A DNA stretch of 64,000 nucleotides from Taeniopygia guttata (GCF_048771995.1 NC_133024.1:25188001-25252000); one strand, 5' to 3'. Shown: positions 1 through 13,889, counted from the first letter of the stretch. Notes: a model not told the origin generated them from the sequence alone. Numbers and translations are program-made.

Positions 1-769
1 GTATCCTTGTCACCACTTAAACATGGAAGGTACATTACTACTGACCACAAAGACACAGGAACAGTCCTACAGCTTTTTCTCCAGAACAGCAAGATGTGAT
101 ACAGCTCACCCCTGGCAAAGGGAACAGGCTTTGAGGAAAGGACTAATGTGTTTGTGGAAGCAGTTGAATACAAGAATTAATTCTTTCAGAGACATCTTTG
201 AGATACTATCTTACATCACCTCATGCAGGTCTGCTTGGGTGTGTGGGGTTTTGTTGTGAGGCAATTTTTTGTGATTGTGGGAGAGTTGTGCAGGAGGTCT
301 CTTACTAAAAAAAACCAAACTTGCCAAATATATTTATCACATTTCTTACCACAGTAAACTTTCTGCAAATAGCTTTTCACTTCTACACCAAACCTGACTG
401 CAAATCATGGCCGCATCCCAAGATTTTCCTCCAAAAAAAGATACCACATTGTGTTTTGGCTACAGAATAAGTTTTATGTTTCATATTTATAATTTTTCTT
501 TTTTTTAAAGTGAGCATCTGGAGTAATATAGACTTTCTTGAAGTAAGTTTAATCAAAAGTTCTTGGTTCAGAACATCTGGAAGGAATCTGATGACCATTT
601 TCTCTCCCTCTCTTTTTCATTGCTTTCATGAGTTTTTGCTGCATTCTCAGCACTCGCCACAGTCAGCGTAGCTCTGTCTGTTAGAAATTTCAATTGAATG
701 TGTTGCTCTGACATACAAAACTGTACAAAACTCATTATGTTTTGTCTTTTTACACAGCCTGCCTTCTAG

Positions 770-783
770 TCACTAGAGGGCAA
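770..783 (+). promoter_or_regulatory. CTCF-like core motif (weaker)
   Basis: TCACTAGAGGGCAA matches the CTCF core consensus at 12 of 14 positions, including the central AGAGGGC. Confidence 0.3.
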
Positions 784-2534
784 TATCTCTCTGAAACACA
801 GACACCGATCCAGGATCTTGCTCTTAAAATCAGTATCTTGTTATTATCATCGAGCTGAGACAAATGAGCTCGATTCATTTAATGCTGAATTCTGTTGCCA
901 AAAAGGAGAGAAGAGACCATGGGGGAGCTTTCTAATAAATAGCAAGACTTGAGTAAAAAGTCTCTGAATTCTGGAAGCCACTTTAAGAGCCAGAGTATGG
1001 ATTTATTGTTTCTGATAGTCTTGCAGTAATTCCCAACAGCCTTCGATTGGGAAAGCACCAACAAGCAAAGTGCAGGCAGGGCTCTGGGAAGGAGGGAACT
1101 TGCAAGAATAGCCACTGCCCTGCTCCATTAGGGTCCTGCCCTCTCTCCATGGGGCTAGGCCATGACTCTCATGTGTGCCTACCCCTTAGGCTCCTCTGCC
1201 TCCCTCTTGTTTTCTCCCTCCTCCAGAAAAAAAAATGAATTCTTGGAACAAGTTTTCTGATGCCACCCCTTTGGGTCTGGTGGGAATGGTTATTTTTCAC
1301 ATCAACTCTCTTTTAGTTCATGGGACCCAGGTGTACACAAAGGCCATTACAGACCATCTACTCACCATCACTTACACTCCATCTTTAGTTTGAAATGGTG
1401 CCCAGTAATGAAGTTAAATCACCTTGCAAGCTATGTTCCCAGTGGGAACAGCCTGGCCTCTCTGAGCAAAGCTGGGACATGGATGATGATAGGCAGGATA
1501 ATTCTGCCTTCGCACTAAATATTTTTCTGTTTACCAATGCTAGGATTTCTGGTTTTGAGGAGAAACATATTTTTTTATTATTATACCTCACCCCCAACAC
1601 TCATCTGAGGGCCTTACAATGTCACATGAGATAGTGACACAGCTGCCAGTGCTCAAATCATGGTAAGAGATCCCACTCACCCTATCAGGCCAATCTGTGC
1701 CATTGCTGTAGGAGGCTGTGGTGCCCTTGTCCTCCTTGGCATCTGACTTCTCTGGCTGGAATAATATGCACAATTTCAAAGGAAATTAAACAGCTCCAGG
1801 TAACAAATGTGTTTTTAGTCTGTTCTGACCCAAACCATTTTAGCACACAGAAATGGACAACACTTTCATCATGTTACAGGTACTTGTCAGTTCTGCTTCA
1901 AGCAGCATCTTTGAACTGAAAGAAAGGACAAGATCAGCACCTGGCTTTGAAAGCATCTCCTGGATGGGTGATGAAGAATGCACAGATGCCACCAGAGACC
2001 AAGCTTATGGAGAGTACAGAGTGTATTTTTCACAGGAAAGATTGTCTAATTTACCATTAGCATCTTCACAAAAAGAAATTACAAGGAAATGCATTAAGAA
2101 AAAAACTAATCAAATTGAAAGGCTTTATAGTGATTAGAAAAAAGAATGGCATCTTCCTAGGCTCCCCTGGGTGGTGGTAATTACCAGCTGCAAAACTGTG
2201 GCTTGTGCCACTTAAAGATTTCTGGACTAAAAATCTTAATATCTTTTTGTTTCCATTCTTAGAAAAGCCACGCTTGGAATCCGGCAGCAACACAGACCAG
2301 CAGCTCCGAGAAGCATGAACTGAGCCTGCTTCAGCCTGGGAGGGCACCACTTTACATTCAGGGTGGTCCAGAGCCTGATCCCAAGCCGTGGCTCGGTTGC
2401 ATCTGGCCCAGCACACTTTTCCTGTTGCCTTGGAGGAGATGGGTACCATTTGTTATCCAGCAACTTGAACAGCCAAACCTCTTCTGCCACAACTGCAGGC
2501 AGCCTTACACCCTGTGCTCCTGCAGCACATCCCA

Positions 2535-2548
2535 GCAGCAGGGGGCAG
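2535..2548 (+). promoter_or_regulatory. CTCF-like core motif
   Basis: GCAGCAGGGGGCAG matches CCASYAGRKGGCRS at 13 of 14 positions. Sequence match only. Confidence 0.4.
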
Positions 2549-5300
2549 GCCACAGCCCCTTCTGGTGACAGTATTGTCACCAACACAGCTGGGGGACCTG
2601 AAGAGTAGGGCTGCATGCACTGCAACTCCAGGAGGCTAGCTAATACATTCCAGGGGAAAAATTTGGTTAATTCATGAGACCTTAAAAAAGTCCGGTTTCA
2701 AGTTAGTAGTGAACCAAAACAAAAATGCAGCTCAGAGGGCATTCTTTAAAATCCATGGTAAAAATTACTAAGGAAATGAACATCAGTGTTGAATTCCTGG
2801 GATCCCATTTTAAAAGGGTGAGGACTGGGAGAAATGTCATCAGTTACCAAATCCATCTGCTGCTCTTCCTGGTCCTTTCCCCCAGATGAACCAAGAGCAG
2901 TTTCAAAGGTAGGCAGATACTTTGCCCGTGGCTCCCGAGGCAGGCAGATTATTTCAGACCCACACAGATGATTAGGAGCTTTCTTTGAACTTTCAGCCTA
3001 GATGTGTCCACAGCCAGTGCAGTCTGGTTTGTACCAGTACAGATCAAGCTGCTGCTCTCCCTCCATGGGGTTTGCTGTCTGTACAACCATCACAAGGATA
3101 ATCATAAACTCCCTTGCCTTCAGCTGAGCATGACTAGATGTGCCAGACTCTGTGGTCTTTTTCTCTGTGATAAAACCTCTGTTCCAGTCTTGCTCTACAC
3201 TGAGTGTAATTCATCTCTGCACAGATAAACAGGCTGGTTTGCAGCCTTCCAGATGGAGTCTCATCAGTATCTCCAGTAATGGCACGTCACATTGATAATA
3301 CTAATCCATGCAGTATATCCCCTGTACTGAAGAGGAAAGGACACACAGAGGTCAAGTTAAACAACTTAAAAAACAACTGCAACTTGAAAGGAAGAGCAAC
3401 TGTCATCAATTATTTCCTTGGCAAACCAGGTGAGGCTGGTTGAAAGACTTGCTGTGTTCTGGTTGACTTGGAAGTGAACCACATTGCCGAGGCATGGGCC
3501 AACAGCTTCATCATCTCCATAAGACCTGAGCTCAGGCCAGAATCAATGAGTCTGCTCCAGCCTGTTCCTCACTGCCTTCCCCAGGCTACAATCAGCTCTG
3601 GCCTATAATTCTCCCACACTTCTTCCCCTTGAGTTGGTGGTAGACACCATTCCTCTTTGTAGCACATATCCAGTTTTTACCACTAAGTGAAGAGTTTGGC
3701 TGTTTTCTAGCTGTGTCATTAAAATGCCATAGACTGGAGAGGCAACAGATCGGTGACCAGAGCCAATAGCAGCAAAAAAGGATTAAATAAATAATGGATC
3801 TTGAGCATAATTTATGAATGCCGTTAGCCACTGAGAGGGAATTATGTTTTGGCTGCAGTTCTGAGGGGGAAGGGTGGGTCTTATCTAGGCAGGAAGGAAA
3901 AAAGCGTCTGATTGCATTTAGATTAACAAACAACTATATTGATTTGCTATGTGATGCGTCTTGGGCTTTTGTGTTTGGATCAGATGTAATAACATCTGAC
4001 CAAAGACAAACTGTATTTTCTCTTTCTTGTATTCAGACCCTCATGGCCAGACAACATTGTGGTCATATCTCACAGCTGCCAGTCATGGAGCATCTGCCAC
4101 CCTGCCTGATAGAGCACAGTTCTCCATCAAAACTCTTGCAGAAGGGCAGGTCTTTTCCCCTTACAGAAGAAACACCACATGAGTTGCAGGAGTGTTTCCT
4201 TGTAGCCCATGCCCCACGTCCTGGGGATGGGACTGAGCAAGCAATGCCTTTGTCTGCAGTGTCTCTTCTGCCTTTTGTTTGATAACTGACACAGTATCTC
4301 ATTAAACGGCTTAGCTTGGCAGCTGGGGCCATTTGTTAGAGTGTGATATGAAGGATCATAATCAGATTAAACCTCAGGGTCATATTGTGGAGACAGAGAT
4401 TAGACTGGAGAATAAAGAGTAAGTTTAATTTTGTGTGACAGTGCAGAGTTGCCTCTGCTTAGGGTGGTAAGGAGGGTTAAAAGTGATTGAGGGGGCTCAG
4501 CCTGAGAGGGTTTGTTTCCTATCTCCCTGCTCAGTTTTGAGCAGAAGTGTTTTAGCACCCACTTTGAAATAGGGAGTAACTCTGCAGCCACCAGCCCCTC
4601 ATTGCTTTTCTTTCCCAAATGAGGGCCTGAAGAGGGGGCTTGCATGGGAAAGGAAAGCTCAGCAGGTGTAAATGGTGCCAGAGGCCAAAGCTGCACGTAC
4701 ACTGAAGTGTGGTACTTCTGGGAGGAGGTTGCCCTTGGCAATAGCCACTTAGTTATTATCTCTGTGCTGGAGGTCCAGGTCCTTGACTTGAGCTGCTGTT
4801 CCCTGGGTCCTTCTGTTCCAGTGCATTCAGCACAGCATCCTATGAGTCCTCCAACAATCTGGGGACAGGAGGCACCCTCCAAAAGTCAGTAGGAGCCCCA
4901 GAGTGAGAATATACATCTAGGAGGTCTTCTTGTGATCACCTCTGAGCTGGTTTGGTTAGTGTTAGAAGTAGCAGTAAGAGAAAAGCTGGCATGTTGGGAA
5001 AGGCAGCATACAGATGGATTTCAGGCATCTGTGCCGCCAGAGAGAAATGACCACAGGTCAGAGCAGCTCGGTCCCTGTTGTGGGCCCATTTAACAGACAA
5101 GCCTCAGGAAAGACCCCAACTACCACCAGCTTTAGAATCCAACTTAGACCTCTGCAGCTCTCTCCATGGACATTATCTACTCACATGATAACATGCACAT
5201 CCCATCATGAACAGTGAAAACAGTGGGAACATATAAATACACTCATTTTCAAAAATGGTGGGTAGGCCTACTCCTATCCCAAATGAAGTAAACAGATGTC

Positions 5301-5332
5301 AAAAAAAAAAAAAAAAAAAAAAAAGAAAAAAA
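5301..5332. repeat. Poly(A) tract
   Basis: Twenty-four A, one G, then seven A. No retrocopy is recognised upstream, and no polyadenylation signal lies close before it. Confidence 0.95.
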
Positions 5333-7975
5333 GAGGAGATAAAAATGGGTATATACATTTTTTACAACTGTACCTAAGGCCATTGTAAGTTTTGTTCCTG
5401 CACTCCCTCTGTTACTTGTTCTGGAGACTTACTTAGTGAATAATATATTCTCCCACTGGCTTGGTCTTTTGCACTGATATAGTACCGTCTTTCTTCTCTT
5501 TTGTCTGCCCTCTAGTCCCTGAAGACTTAAGTACTTCAGGGCAGGAGCCTGGCATACAAAGATCTTTTTTTGTTGGTACTCTCTGAAACTTAACACAATG
5601 CAAACCCTTAGCAACACCTCAGAGTAACAAAGGAGATGCTGATTTGAACAGTGAAAAGACAACAGAACCTTTCCAGCCACCCAAGGTAACTCCTGGAGTG
5701 ATAAGGAGGTACCTGGAGAGGAGCAGATGGATGAGTGCTCCTTGCAGTGCCACAGCCATGCAGATCGCTAATGACATCCCCTGGTTTAGGATGATGAATT
5801 GGCAGCATTCAGGGGATGGCAGTGCCAGATGCTCGGTGTACGGCTCCGGGGAACTCACACTCGATATTAACAACCAAAAAACGAGGGCAGCAGACTGCCT
5901 TCCCCTCCCGGTGCCTGACAGAGACTGCAGAGGGGCCCTTGCACATAGGGTAAGCACACACCTAGCTGTGACACTCCTCAGCCTTGCAGCAGGGTGGAGT
6001 GATTCTCTCTGCTTCCTCCGGGCCATTCATAGTCCTGGGCTGTTCCCAGGACTTCTGCACAGCATGGTGACTTTGGACAAGAGCCTGGACCCGTGAGGAG
6101 CCAGGGAATCTGCTCAGGAGGCAGAGCCTTTTGAAGACACTTGGGAGGATTTCTGCTCAGCCTACAGCCATGGTGGGAGTGGAGCAGGGGCAGAAATCTT
6201 ACTCCAGCTGGCCAAGCCCACCTTGGGTGTAGTGGCAGCTTGAAACAGTGTTGTACAGGATGGCAGCAGCTGTGTGCCCCCAGAAGCTGCTCCCCCTCTG
6301 GCTCCACACACTCCCAAAAGCATCCCTGATGATGAAAGAGGCTGCTTCCAGCAATGGCACCTTGAGTCTTGATGAAGATTTTAATAAGTGGTGATGATCA
6401 TATGCAATATGCATACAACAGATACTCTATGACGTATGCACCAATCTAGCCAGACTTGGGCTGTATTTTCCTGCATCACTCTCTAGAAGTATGTGAGCAC
6501 CATCAGTCTGGGACAGAGCCCAAGCACTCTCTGCCTGTGCCTCCAGCTAGAACTGAAGACAGCAGCCTCTGTAAGTTCAGTGCAAAATCAGCTGCCCAGA
6601 GGAGAAGATTGGTCAAATGTTGTCCTGTCACCCTGGTGACTCTGTCAGCTAAGGCAGCCTGTGTTCAGGCGCTGTGCTTGTGCTAAAGGCTCCTCAATGC
6701 AGCAATCCTCCTCGAGGCCCCATGCAGGGAGGCTCTGGTCCTTATTGTGCCTCTTGGAGCTGCTCTAACATAAGAACTGATTTGGAAGTGTTTTCAATTA
6801 GGTTCCTCCAGGCACTGGGAGAGGGGAATCTGAAGCACAGTGGTGAGACATCAGAACTGATAAAGTCAAACCATGTGATACTCATGAATTTGGGACCTAT
6901 AGCAAAAGAGCACCTAAAAACATGGGTACCAACCCTCTGGCATATTGAAATACTTCAAGAGCTGTTGAAGAAACCTCCAAACATGATCAAAGACCTAAGA
7001 TGATCACTGTTCTTCCTTCCTGCTGTTTGTGAAACAGCCACATGGCAAACTGGACTGATGGAGGTTGGGATGTGGGGATGGCTGGGATTGGAGGTGGCAG
7101 CAGCCTCATCATACAGCCTGGGCAAAGCCTCTTAATGTGATCCCAGTATAGAGAGGCTGTAGCAACTGACTGGTTTCATTTGCTAGGATTTAACAAGAGG
7201 AAAGTTTTTCTATTCAAAGTGGAGAGCCATTTCCCTTTTTGTATTCCAGTACTTAGCATTCCCCTTTTGCTTAGGAAACCACAGCAAAAGCTACTTTTGG
7301 TGTTCTAAAATTTAATCTTTTTGAACCTTCAACCTACAGTCAAAACAAGAAAATAGAAAACAACATTTCAACAAATAATCACTGTTTGCATCCAAAATAT
7401 TTGTAATTATTAAAAACATGCTAGCATCCAAACCCAGTGCTTCTTTCCTGAGCTCTGTGTAGCACCTGGTTAGTGAATTGGAGGGCACTGGGGGCTTGGG
7501 GTGTCTTTCTAAACAGGAAACATGTTAGAAAACAAATAGAAGTTTTGGCAATACTCAGTAGTTGTTGAAATACAGCCTAATACAGTCTGGGAGAGCCCTA
7601 ATGCTCATTTCTGTTTTACCCAGGGTACTTCAGGCATAGCTCCTTGGGAGGCTGGTCAGGTATCCACAAACTTGCTGTGCTAAATCTTCACTGAAATTTC
7701 ACACAAAACTCATGGGTGTGAGCAGGGGCATCCCTTAGTTCACACAGAGACTGATCTGATGTGATCTGTAACCAGTAATAAGGGAAAAATGTAATATGTG
7801 CCCAAGTCTGGGGCTTAGCAGGGAGAAGCACCAATGTCAGCCCAGCAGTCATCTTGTAATGCTGACAGCAGGGCTGTGTGGGAACAATACAATGGCTCCT
7901 ACCTACATACTCTGGACAACAGCTCAATCTAAACCTCATTCTATCAGAGGCTGCAGTTCAAGCTTAGCTTTTATT

Positions 7976-8049
7976 GTTTTGTTTTGTTTTGTTTTGTTTT
8001 GTTTTGTTTTGTTTTGTTTTGTTTTTGTTTTGTTTTGTTTTGTTTTTTT
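7976..8049. repeat. (GTTTT)n microsatellite
   Basis: About 13 pentanucleotide units, nearly perfect, with one 6-base unit (GTTTTT) near 8021. The run of F/C/V/L codons in the open frame over it is an artefact of the repeat. Confidence 0.98.
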
Positions 8050-8462
8050 CCAGTGGTCTGCTCTTACAAGCTGGGAAAGCATGGTCAAATGAAGTGCAGG
8101 TGCTGGGGTCTCATTTGAGACCCTTGTAAGACGGACACGTGGTACTTTGAAAGATGACGATTAAAATCAACAGGACTCCCTCTTTTTCTTCCTTCAATTT
8201 ATGCCTACATCCTCAAAAGTATCTTCAGGCCCTCTCCCTGGCCTACAGGACATGAACCCACATCGGCCCATCTTGAGAACCTGGGACAACTGGGTAAAAC
8301 TTGAGCTGGATTTAGCAGGATTTTTAAGGTGAGAGATCTGAAGTTTTTCCTTCCAAGTATGACATTTGGGCACCATTTTGGGAAGAGGGAGGGAGGTGTG
8401 ATTGTGGTGCTGCATATTCCAGGCTTCTCCTTACTTGTATTGGTGCACAGGGCAAAAAGACA

Positions 8463-8555
8463 GCCTGTGACTTGTCCAAGGTAGTGCAGCAGAGGGTGAC
8501 AGACAGACCTGGACCCAGCTCTCCCAGCCTTTTGGCCTGACTCCTTAACCTGTGC
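8463..8555 (-). mobile_element. Possible MIR/CORE-type SINE remnant
   Basis: GTGACTTGTCCAAGGT, then GACAGACCTGGACCCAGCTCT, then CTGACTCCTTAACC follow the order and spacing of the reverse complement of a MIR-like SINE core (accttgggcaagtcac...). It is short and diverged. An alternative is chance resemblance, since the motif is partly low-information. Confidence 0.4.
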
Positions 8556-11500
8556 TGAGCTGTGAAAGAAATCTGTGACTGCCTGGTTGCTCTGTAGGTG
8601 GAAAAGCTGCTGCTACTAGTGAGGCTGTGTTGTTTTTCCCTCTGTTGATATTTGATATCATTAATGGTATGGTTTCCTTTCTGTTTGTTTGCTTGTTTAA
8701 ATCCTTCTTGGTGATTATGGAGCCATCTCTTGCCAAATTGCAGTGCTCCATCTGCACATTTTTTTGAATCTTGGCTGTAAATATAATTTACAATGGTTTC
8801 TGTCTGTAAATGCAGGATTTGTCATAAGGAGAGCATTTTTTATGCCACTGCCTTGGCCTCTGTTTCAAAAATGGTCCCTGCAACAAGGCAGGACTGATTG
8901 GCAAGGTCGTATTCCTCAGACTGACCAGAAATAGCAGAATTTGCAGTAATTCTGTTCCTCTGGCTTGGGCAGGAAGCTGTACAAGTATTTGGACTACTGT
9001 CAGTGTCTGCCCAGAAACACAGGGGCAGGGTGTGAGTGGATGCTATTGCACTATCGTGCTGCAGGAAGGCAACACTTCTCCACCCTCCTTTCTGCTGCCT
9101 GATCCAGCCAGCTCAGGTGGGAGCCCTGCCATAGGTTGTCTGTGCCTCAGCTCCACAGAAACTCCAGCTGTATTTGGGAACAGTTTCTGCACTGCAGCTG
9201 TACCTCCAGGTGAAGGGGGCATTTATTTCACCCCCAACAGGGGCAGGGCATCACTCTGCCAGCACCTGCTGCTGGCAGCTGGGTGCTCTGGTGCTCATCA
9301 GGGTGACAGTGGGAGCTCAGCTTCCAGCTCTGTTCACAGCCTTCCAGGGAGGGCCCTTCTTGCTCTCCTCCCCTGCTCCTGAGCTTGTAGGGTCTGCTGT
9401 GTGTGAGCTGGCAAGGGTGCAGCTCATGCCCCACATCCAGTGCATGCCAGCTGGTTCCTTCTAGAGTGTCACAGTGCCATCCCCCTGCTTCTTCCCCTGG
9501 AAGAGCTGCAAGCACTGGGGAGAAGGGGCCGGGAGGCTCCAGGTTGCCTTGGTTGTGTTCTCCTTTGTGCCCTGTGTGTCTTTGGTGTGCTAGGGAAGAA
9601 GGTGCTGCCAAGGGTCCTGCTCTGTTTACTTATTTCACTTGTGAGTTCCTGTATCTGCTGGAAGCAGCCCCCAGCTCCCCAAACCAAGCCACAGTCCTTG
9701 TGCAATCTTTCCTCTGGCTGCAGTGTTGCTGGAGGAAGACTGGGACGGAGGGGAAGCAGGATAACGAGGGGCACTAAAGTGGCTGTAAATACTAAAATAA
9801 TCTTTGTGACAGAGAGGCGCTGGGGAGGGCTGGGAGCTGTTGCAGCGAGAAGGCTGAGGATGGTCAGGGATGTAGAGGGAGCCCGAGGGATGCCTTTCCC
9901 CACCAGATGCCGCTTGCGGAGCTCGGCGGCCGCTGGAGTGCAGTGCAGCCCCGCCATCCCGCACCGCCTGCTCCCCACTCGGTCCCGGCTCGGATCCCGC
10001 TCCGAGGCCATCGAGGTGGCCGAGGGCTGCTTGACAGTAGCAGTGCGGTACATAAAAGCCTCCTCCTTTCCCCCAAACACCTGATGTGGGAAGCGTGGTG
10101 CTCTGTGAAGCATGCCTCAGGAACAAGCCCCACTGGTGGCAGTGGCAGAGGGAGCTGGGGCAGGCAGAGCTAATCCTCCAACATTTTAAATCCAGCATCA
10201 GAACCATCCCTGGCAAGACACTATTTGCCCTTCCTGGGCAGAAGCCAGGGGTGATCATGTCCGTACTCCTGGGCAGAGTTTGTTCTCACAGTCAGGTAGT
10301 GCACAGCACTGCTTCAGACATGGGCACCTCGTTATAAATATTCCTAAAAAGTTTCTCTTGCAATTTAATTTCATCTGAAGGTGCACAGGTTTGGGGTTTT
10401 TGTTCTCACCTGTTCTGATCCTAGCCTAAATTTTGCTCTGCATTACCTATGCCAGCATGACTGAGCAGGCCTTCCCTGGGCAGCAAATGTGCCCATTGAC
10501 CTATGCCTGCCCCGTGTCCTGCCTTGGCCCTAGCTTGGGCCAAGAACATTATGAACCTGCTGGTGGGTGGTGCTTGTCTGTGACTCTGCTGCACTGTTAT
10601 GTTCCTCAAGCCAACACCAAAAGTTGTCCATTTTCATTTCTTTTTTTTTTTTTCCTTTTAAATGAATGCACTAGATTTATTGAGTAATGGAAACTTTCCA
10701 TTCCAAATGACTCAAGTTACACTGGGAACTGAAATATTTAAATATTTCTCATCAGCCCTTTACACAGCTACACAGCTCCCTCATGTTCCTTCTCTCTGGA
10801 AGCTGGAAGAGCTTTTAAACCCACAGATGAACTGAGACCACTCACTGCCCCTGCTTCACCAGACCATGGTGCAGACTCCAGGCTGCTGAGCACAGCAGCC
10901 CCCCTTGCTGGGATGGAAGTGCCCTCAGGTAGCATGGAGTCCACATATAGCCAGGCACTTTGGATGCAGTTCTAGTCCTAAAGCCAGACTTTCAGCCTGT
11001 GAAGATTGCATGTGCCTCCTTAACAGTGCTGCCAATCAGATCCACTGGGTCCAAATTCCTTCCCACCTGCTATGATACCAGCTCAGGAAGGCAGTGGGTG
11101 CTGTGCCAGCCTGAAGGAAAGTCCAGGTATGTGGGTAGCTGGTGTGGGGGATGGGGGTGCCCTTTAATTGTTTAGTATGATGCTTCTACCCTCCTGCTGT
11201 GATTTGGGGCACCTCATGGCTCCTCTGGTCACATACAGCAGTCCAAGAAAGTCAGGATGATGCTGTGTGGAAACTGTAAGCAGTACCTTGGATCTGCTTT
11301 GAGCTTCATGCATCTCAAAAAGCTCATCTCTAAATGAAGTTATTTCAGAGTAGAGGAAAAGTACTCACACTTCATACTATCCATGATGTTACTTAGGCAG
11401 AGTATTATCATGCAAATACTGCTTGCATCCAAATGAATTGCTGGGCAAGGGCATGCCCTGTGTCAGCAAGTCAGCCCTTCCCCATATTATGTGGTTTTTC

Positions 11501-11904
11501 AAGACAGTGTTTCCTGGGACAAGCAGCCAGGGCACAAAGAGCATTGGGCTGCTGGTGTGACTCCCTGCTGGCACTCAGCACAGCTTGGCTCAGCCCTGGG
11601 GACAGCACCTGTGCCCTGTCAGCGCTCCCCCTCCCTGCCACTATCCCCAAACCTGCAGCAGCCCGTGGGTGCAGCTGGAAAGGGGTGGTCCCAGCAGGGA
11701 TACCTCTCCTCCTGTGCTCCCTCACAGCGCAGCAGCCAGCTCTGCCCAGTGTGTAACGGGATGGGGTGTGGGAAATAGGATGCCAAGGGGCCTGGCCCCT
11801 CCATGTGCCTCCCAGAGAAAAAAGTCACAGTAAAAATCATGCTCCCCTGCTCTGGAGAGAACCTCTTGTGAGCATGATGGTCATGCCCTGGTACGTCTTC
11901 TGTC
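8556..11904. other. Intergenic DNA, no recognised gene
   Basis: It contains the CpG-dense patch near 9.9-10.0 kb. The ~210-codon frames at 9.4-10.3 kb lie on both strands of the same GC-rich DNA and show no family resemblance. Confidence 0.65.
9905..10040. promoter_or_regulatory. Small isolated CpG-dense patch
   Basis: About 15 CpG dinucleotides in ~130 bp lie in surroundings where CpG is rare. An acceptor-like pyrimidine tract and CAG (9896-9906) lies at its left edge, and a TATA-like CATAAAAG near 10050 on its right. It could be an orphan CpG island, a 5' exon or a promoter. No recognisable protein is encoded in any frame. Confidence 0.4.
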
Positions 11905-12241
11905 CCACAAAGCATATTTCCAGTACCTAAAGGGGACCTACAGGAAAGAGGAAGAGAACTATTTGCAAGGGCACATAGTGATAGTACAAGGGGCAGCAGC
12001 TTTGAACTGAAACAGGGTAGGCTGAGATTAGCTATTAGGAAGAAATTCTTTACTTTTATGGTGGTGGGGCACTGGAATAGGTTGCCCAGAAAAATTGTGG
12101 ATGCTCCCGTCCCTGGAGATGTTCAAGGCTGGACAGGGTTTTGAGCAAACTGTTCTAGTGGAAGGTGTCCCTGGCCATGGCAGGGAGCCTGGAACAAGAT
12201 GACCTTCAGGGTGCCTTTCAGCACAAACCATTCTATGAGTC
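11905..12241 (+). mobile_element. CR1 LINE 3' end
   Basis: Diverged CR1 3' sequence on the + strand includes the classic AATAGGTTGCCCAGA and CCTGGAGATGTTCAAGGC blocks and ends ACCATTCTATGAGT. It is a 5'-truncated copy of about 340 bp covering the last part of ORF2 and the short 3' UTR. Confidence 0.9.
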
Positions 12242-12479
12242 CATGTGTCCCCATGTCATGGACAGGTGCTTTTGGCTGCAGCCCTGAGGACTACAGAGGA
12301 TAAGCATGGCCCATTGCAGCCAGCAGGCTGAAGATGGTCCTGCAGCTGAGCCAGCTGGGGGGACCCCAGAGTGCTTGGCCTTGTCCTGGTGTGACCAGAT
12401 GACTCATGTCACCCTGGTTTTCTGAAGAATAACAGGCAGCATTGGGCAGCCAGGGTGAGGCTGAATCATTGTGGGCAGA

Positions 12480-12770
12480 GCAGCTGCATGCAAAGTGCAG
12501 CAGGCTGTCGGGACTGTTGGCAGGGGAGCGCTGCTGCGGTCAAATCCCTCCGGCCGCGGGCTGGCTGGGAGCAGGAGCAGGGCTGGAGCTGTGCCGCAGC
12601 AGGAGCAGCACTGGAGCAGCGTTGCTGCCTGTTGCAGCGCGGCTGGAGACTTGGCTCTGCCCGAGAGGTTAAAACAATCCCTCCCTGTCCTTCGGGGGGG
12701 TTGGATTTCCACTGTGAGAAACGTCGGCTTGGACAGGAGATTTCTGACCGAAGTGCTGCTTTGCTGCAGT
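12480..12770. other. GC-rich segment with GCAGGAGCAG-type short repeats
   Basis: Local GC and CpG enrichment with degenerate repeats of CAGGAGCAG/CTGGAGC. Overlapping open frames on both strands give no recognisable protein. Confidence 0.45.
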
Positions 12771-13889
12771 TCCATAGGCGATGGAGACAGCCAGTCATGG
12801 TGATTTATTTCCTAGCCCCCCTTCTAAGCCCAGGCTCTGTGCATACCATTTGCTGACTTCCCCTTACTCTGCACCCAGACCTTCTTCTGCATCCTGCTGG
12901 GGTTTTATTTGCATTGCCTACAGGGCAGCGTTTAAATCTGAGTAGTTTCTCTCTTGATAGTAATAGTTAAAAAAGACAAAACAACCCTAAAGTCTTCAAT
13001 TTCAGCTGTTTAGTACATCAAACTGGTATCAACCATCACAGTTATTTGTAAATCACTTCTCGGGTTTTCATAATAAATATTACCTCTCAAAGCCTGAAAG
13101 AGAGGATGAGAGACCCTACTCTTCATCTTAAATGTAATAGAAACCTTGATTTTTCTGCGCGGGTGGCTGCACTGGGCAGCACTGAAGAACACCCACAGTT
13201 GCTAGTTATTCCAGTAAAGCTCCATATTTTCATTTAAAAATAATAAAGTAACTTTCCAGGCCTGGGCTGTGTGTGGGGGGAAGTGTGAAAAAATGAGCCT
13301 ACAAGCCTCACATTTTTCATACTAAGCAGCAAATAAACCCCCTACAGATTAATTTTAAAATAAAATCTCAGCTGTTTTTTTTTAATCCACCTTCATGACA
13401 CTTCAAAACTTCACATATGGTGTGTTTTTATTAGTTATTTTCCTCCTTCCTGCCTCCACCCCGCCCCGAAAGCTGGGGAGCTGGCAATAAAAAGGCAGCC
13501 ATTAATCCACCCATCAAGTGGTTCTGAAAATGTGACCTGTGGCCATGTAGCTGAGATGGATGGTGGTGCCTGGCTGGCTGTGTACATAGCCAGGGAGGAG
13601 CCTTCTATATTTAAAAGGTTCATATGGTGGTCAGAGCAGAAAACAAGACAAGTGAGTCTGTTAATTAGGAATAGAAAGCCTCAGTCCCTGTAGCTCTGGT
13701 ACACATCACACTTTCCTCTGGCCCTTGACTCCCTCTCCACCCTGGTTATTCCACCTTTCTTGTTTGTCTTATATTTGATTGTGAGGTCTTGGAGCAAAGG
13801 CTTCCTTGTTGCAGCAGAGCAGAGTCAGCTGTAATGGCCTCTTCTACTCCTCAAGTCACCTAAAGAATTACTCAGTGCTTGATTCCTGA

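Larger units (their letters stand above)
1..7975. other. Intergenic DNA without recognisable gene
   Basis: Unique sequence of moderate GC. Open frames are short, overlap on both strands, and none resembles a known protein. Contents are two CTCF-like motifs and one poly(A) tract, listed separately. Confidence 0.7.

Noticed and set aside
5505-5518. - strand CTCF-like motif (about 12 of 14)
   Set aside because: It mismatches in the TGG end of the core and nothing else supports it.
9440-10258. Long open frames on both strands (about 210 codons each)
   Set aside because: They are mutual antisense shadows in GC-rich DNA. No recognisable domain.
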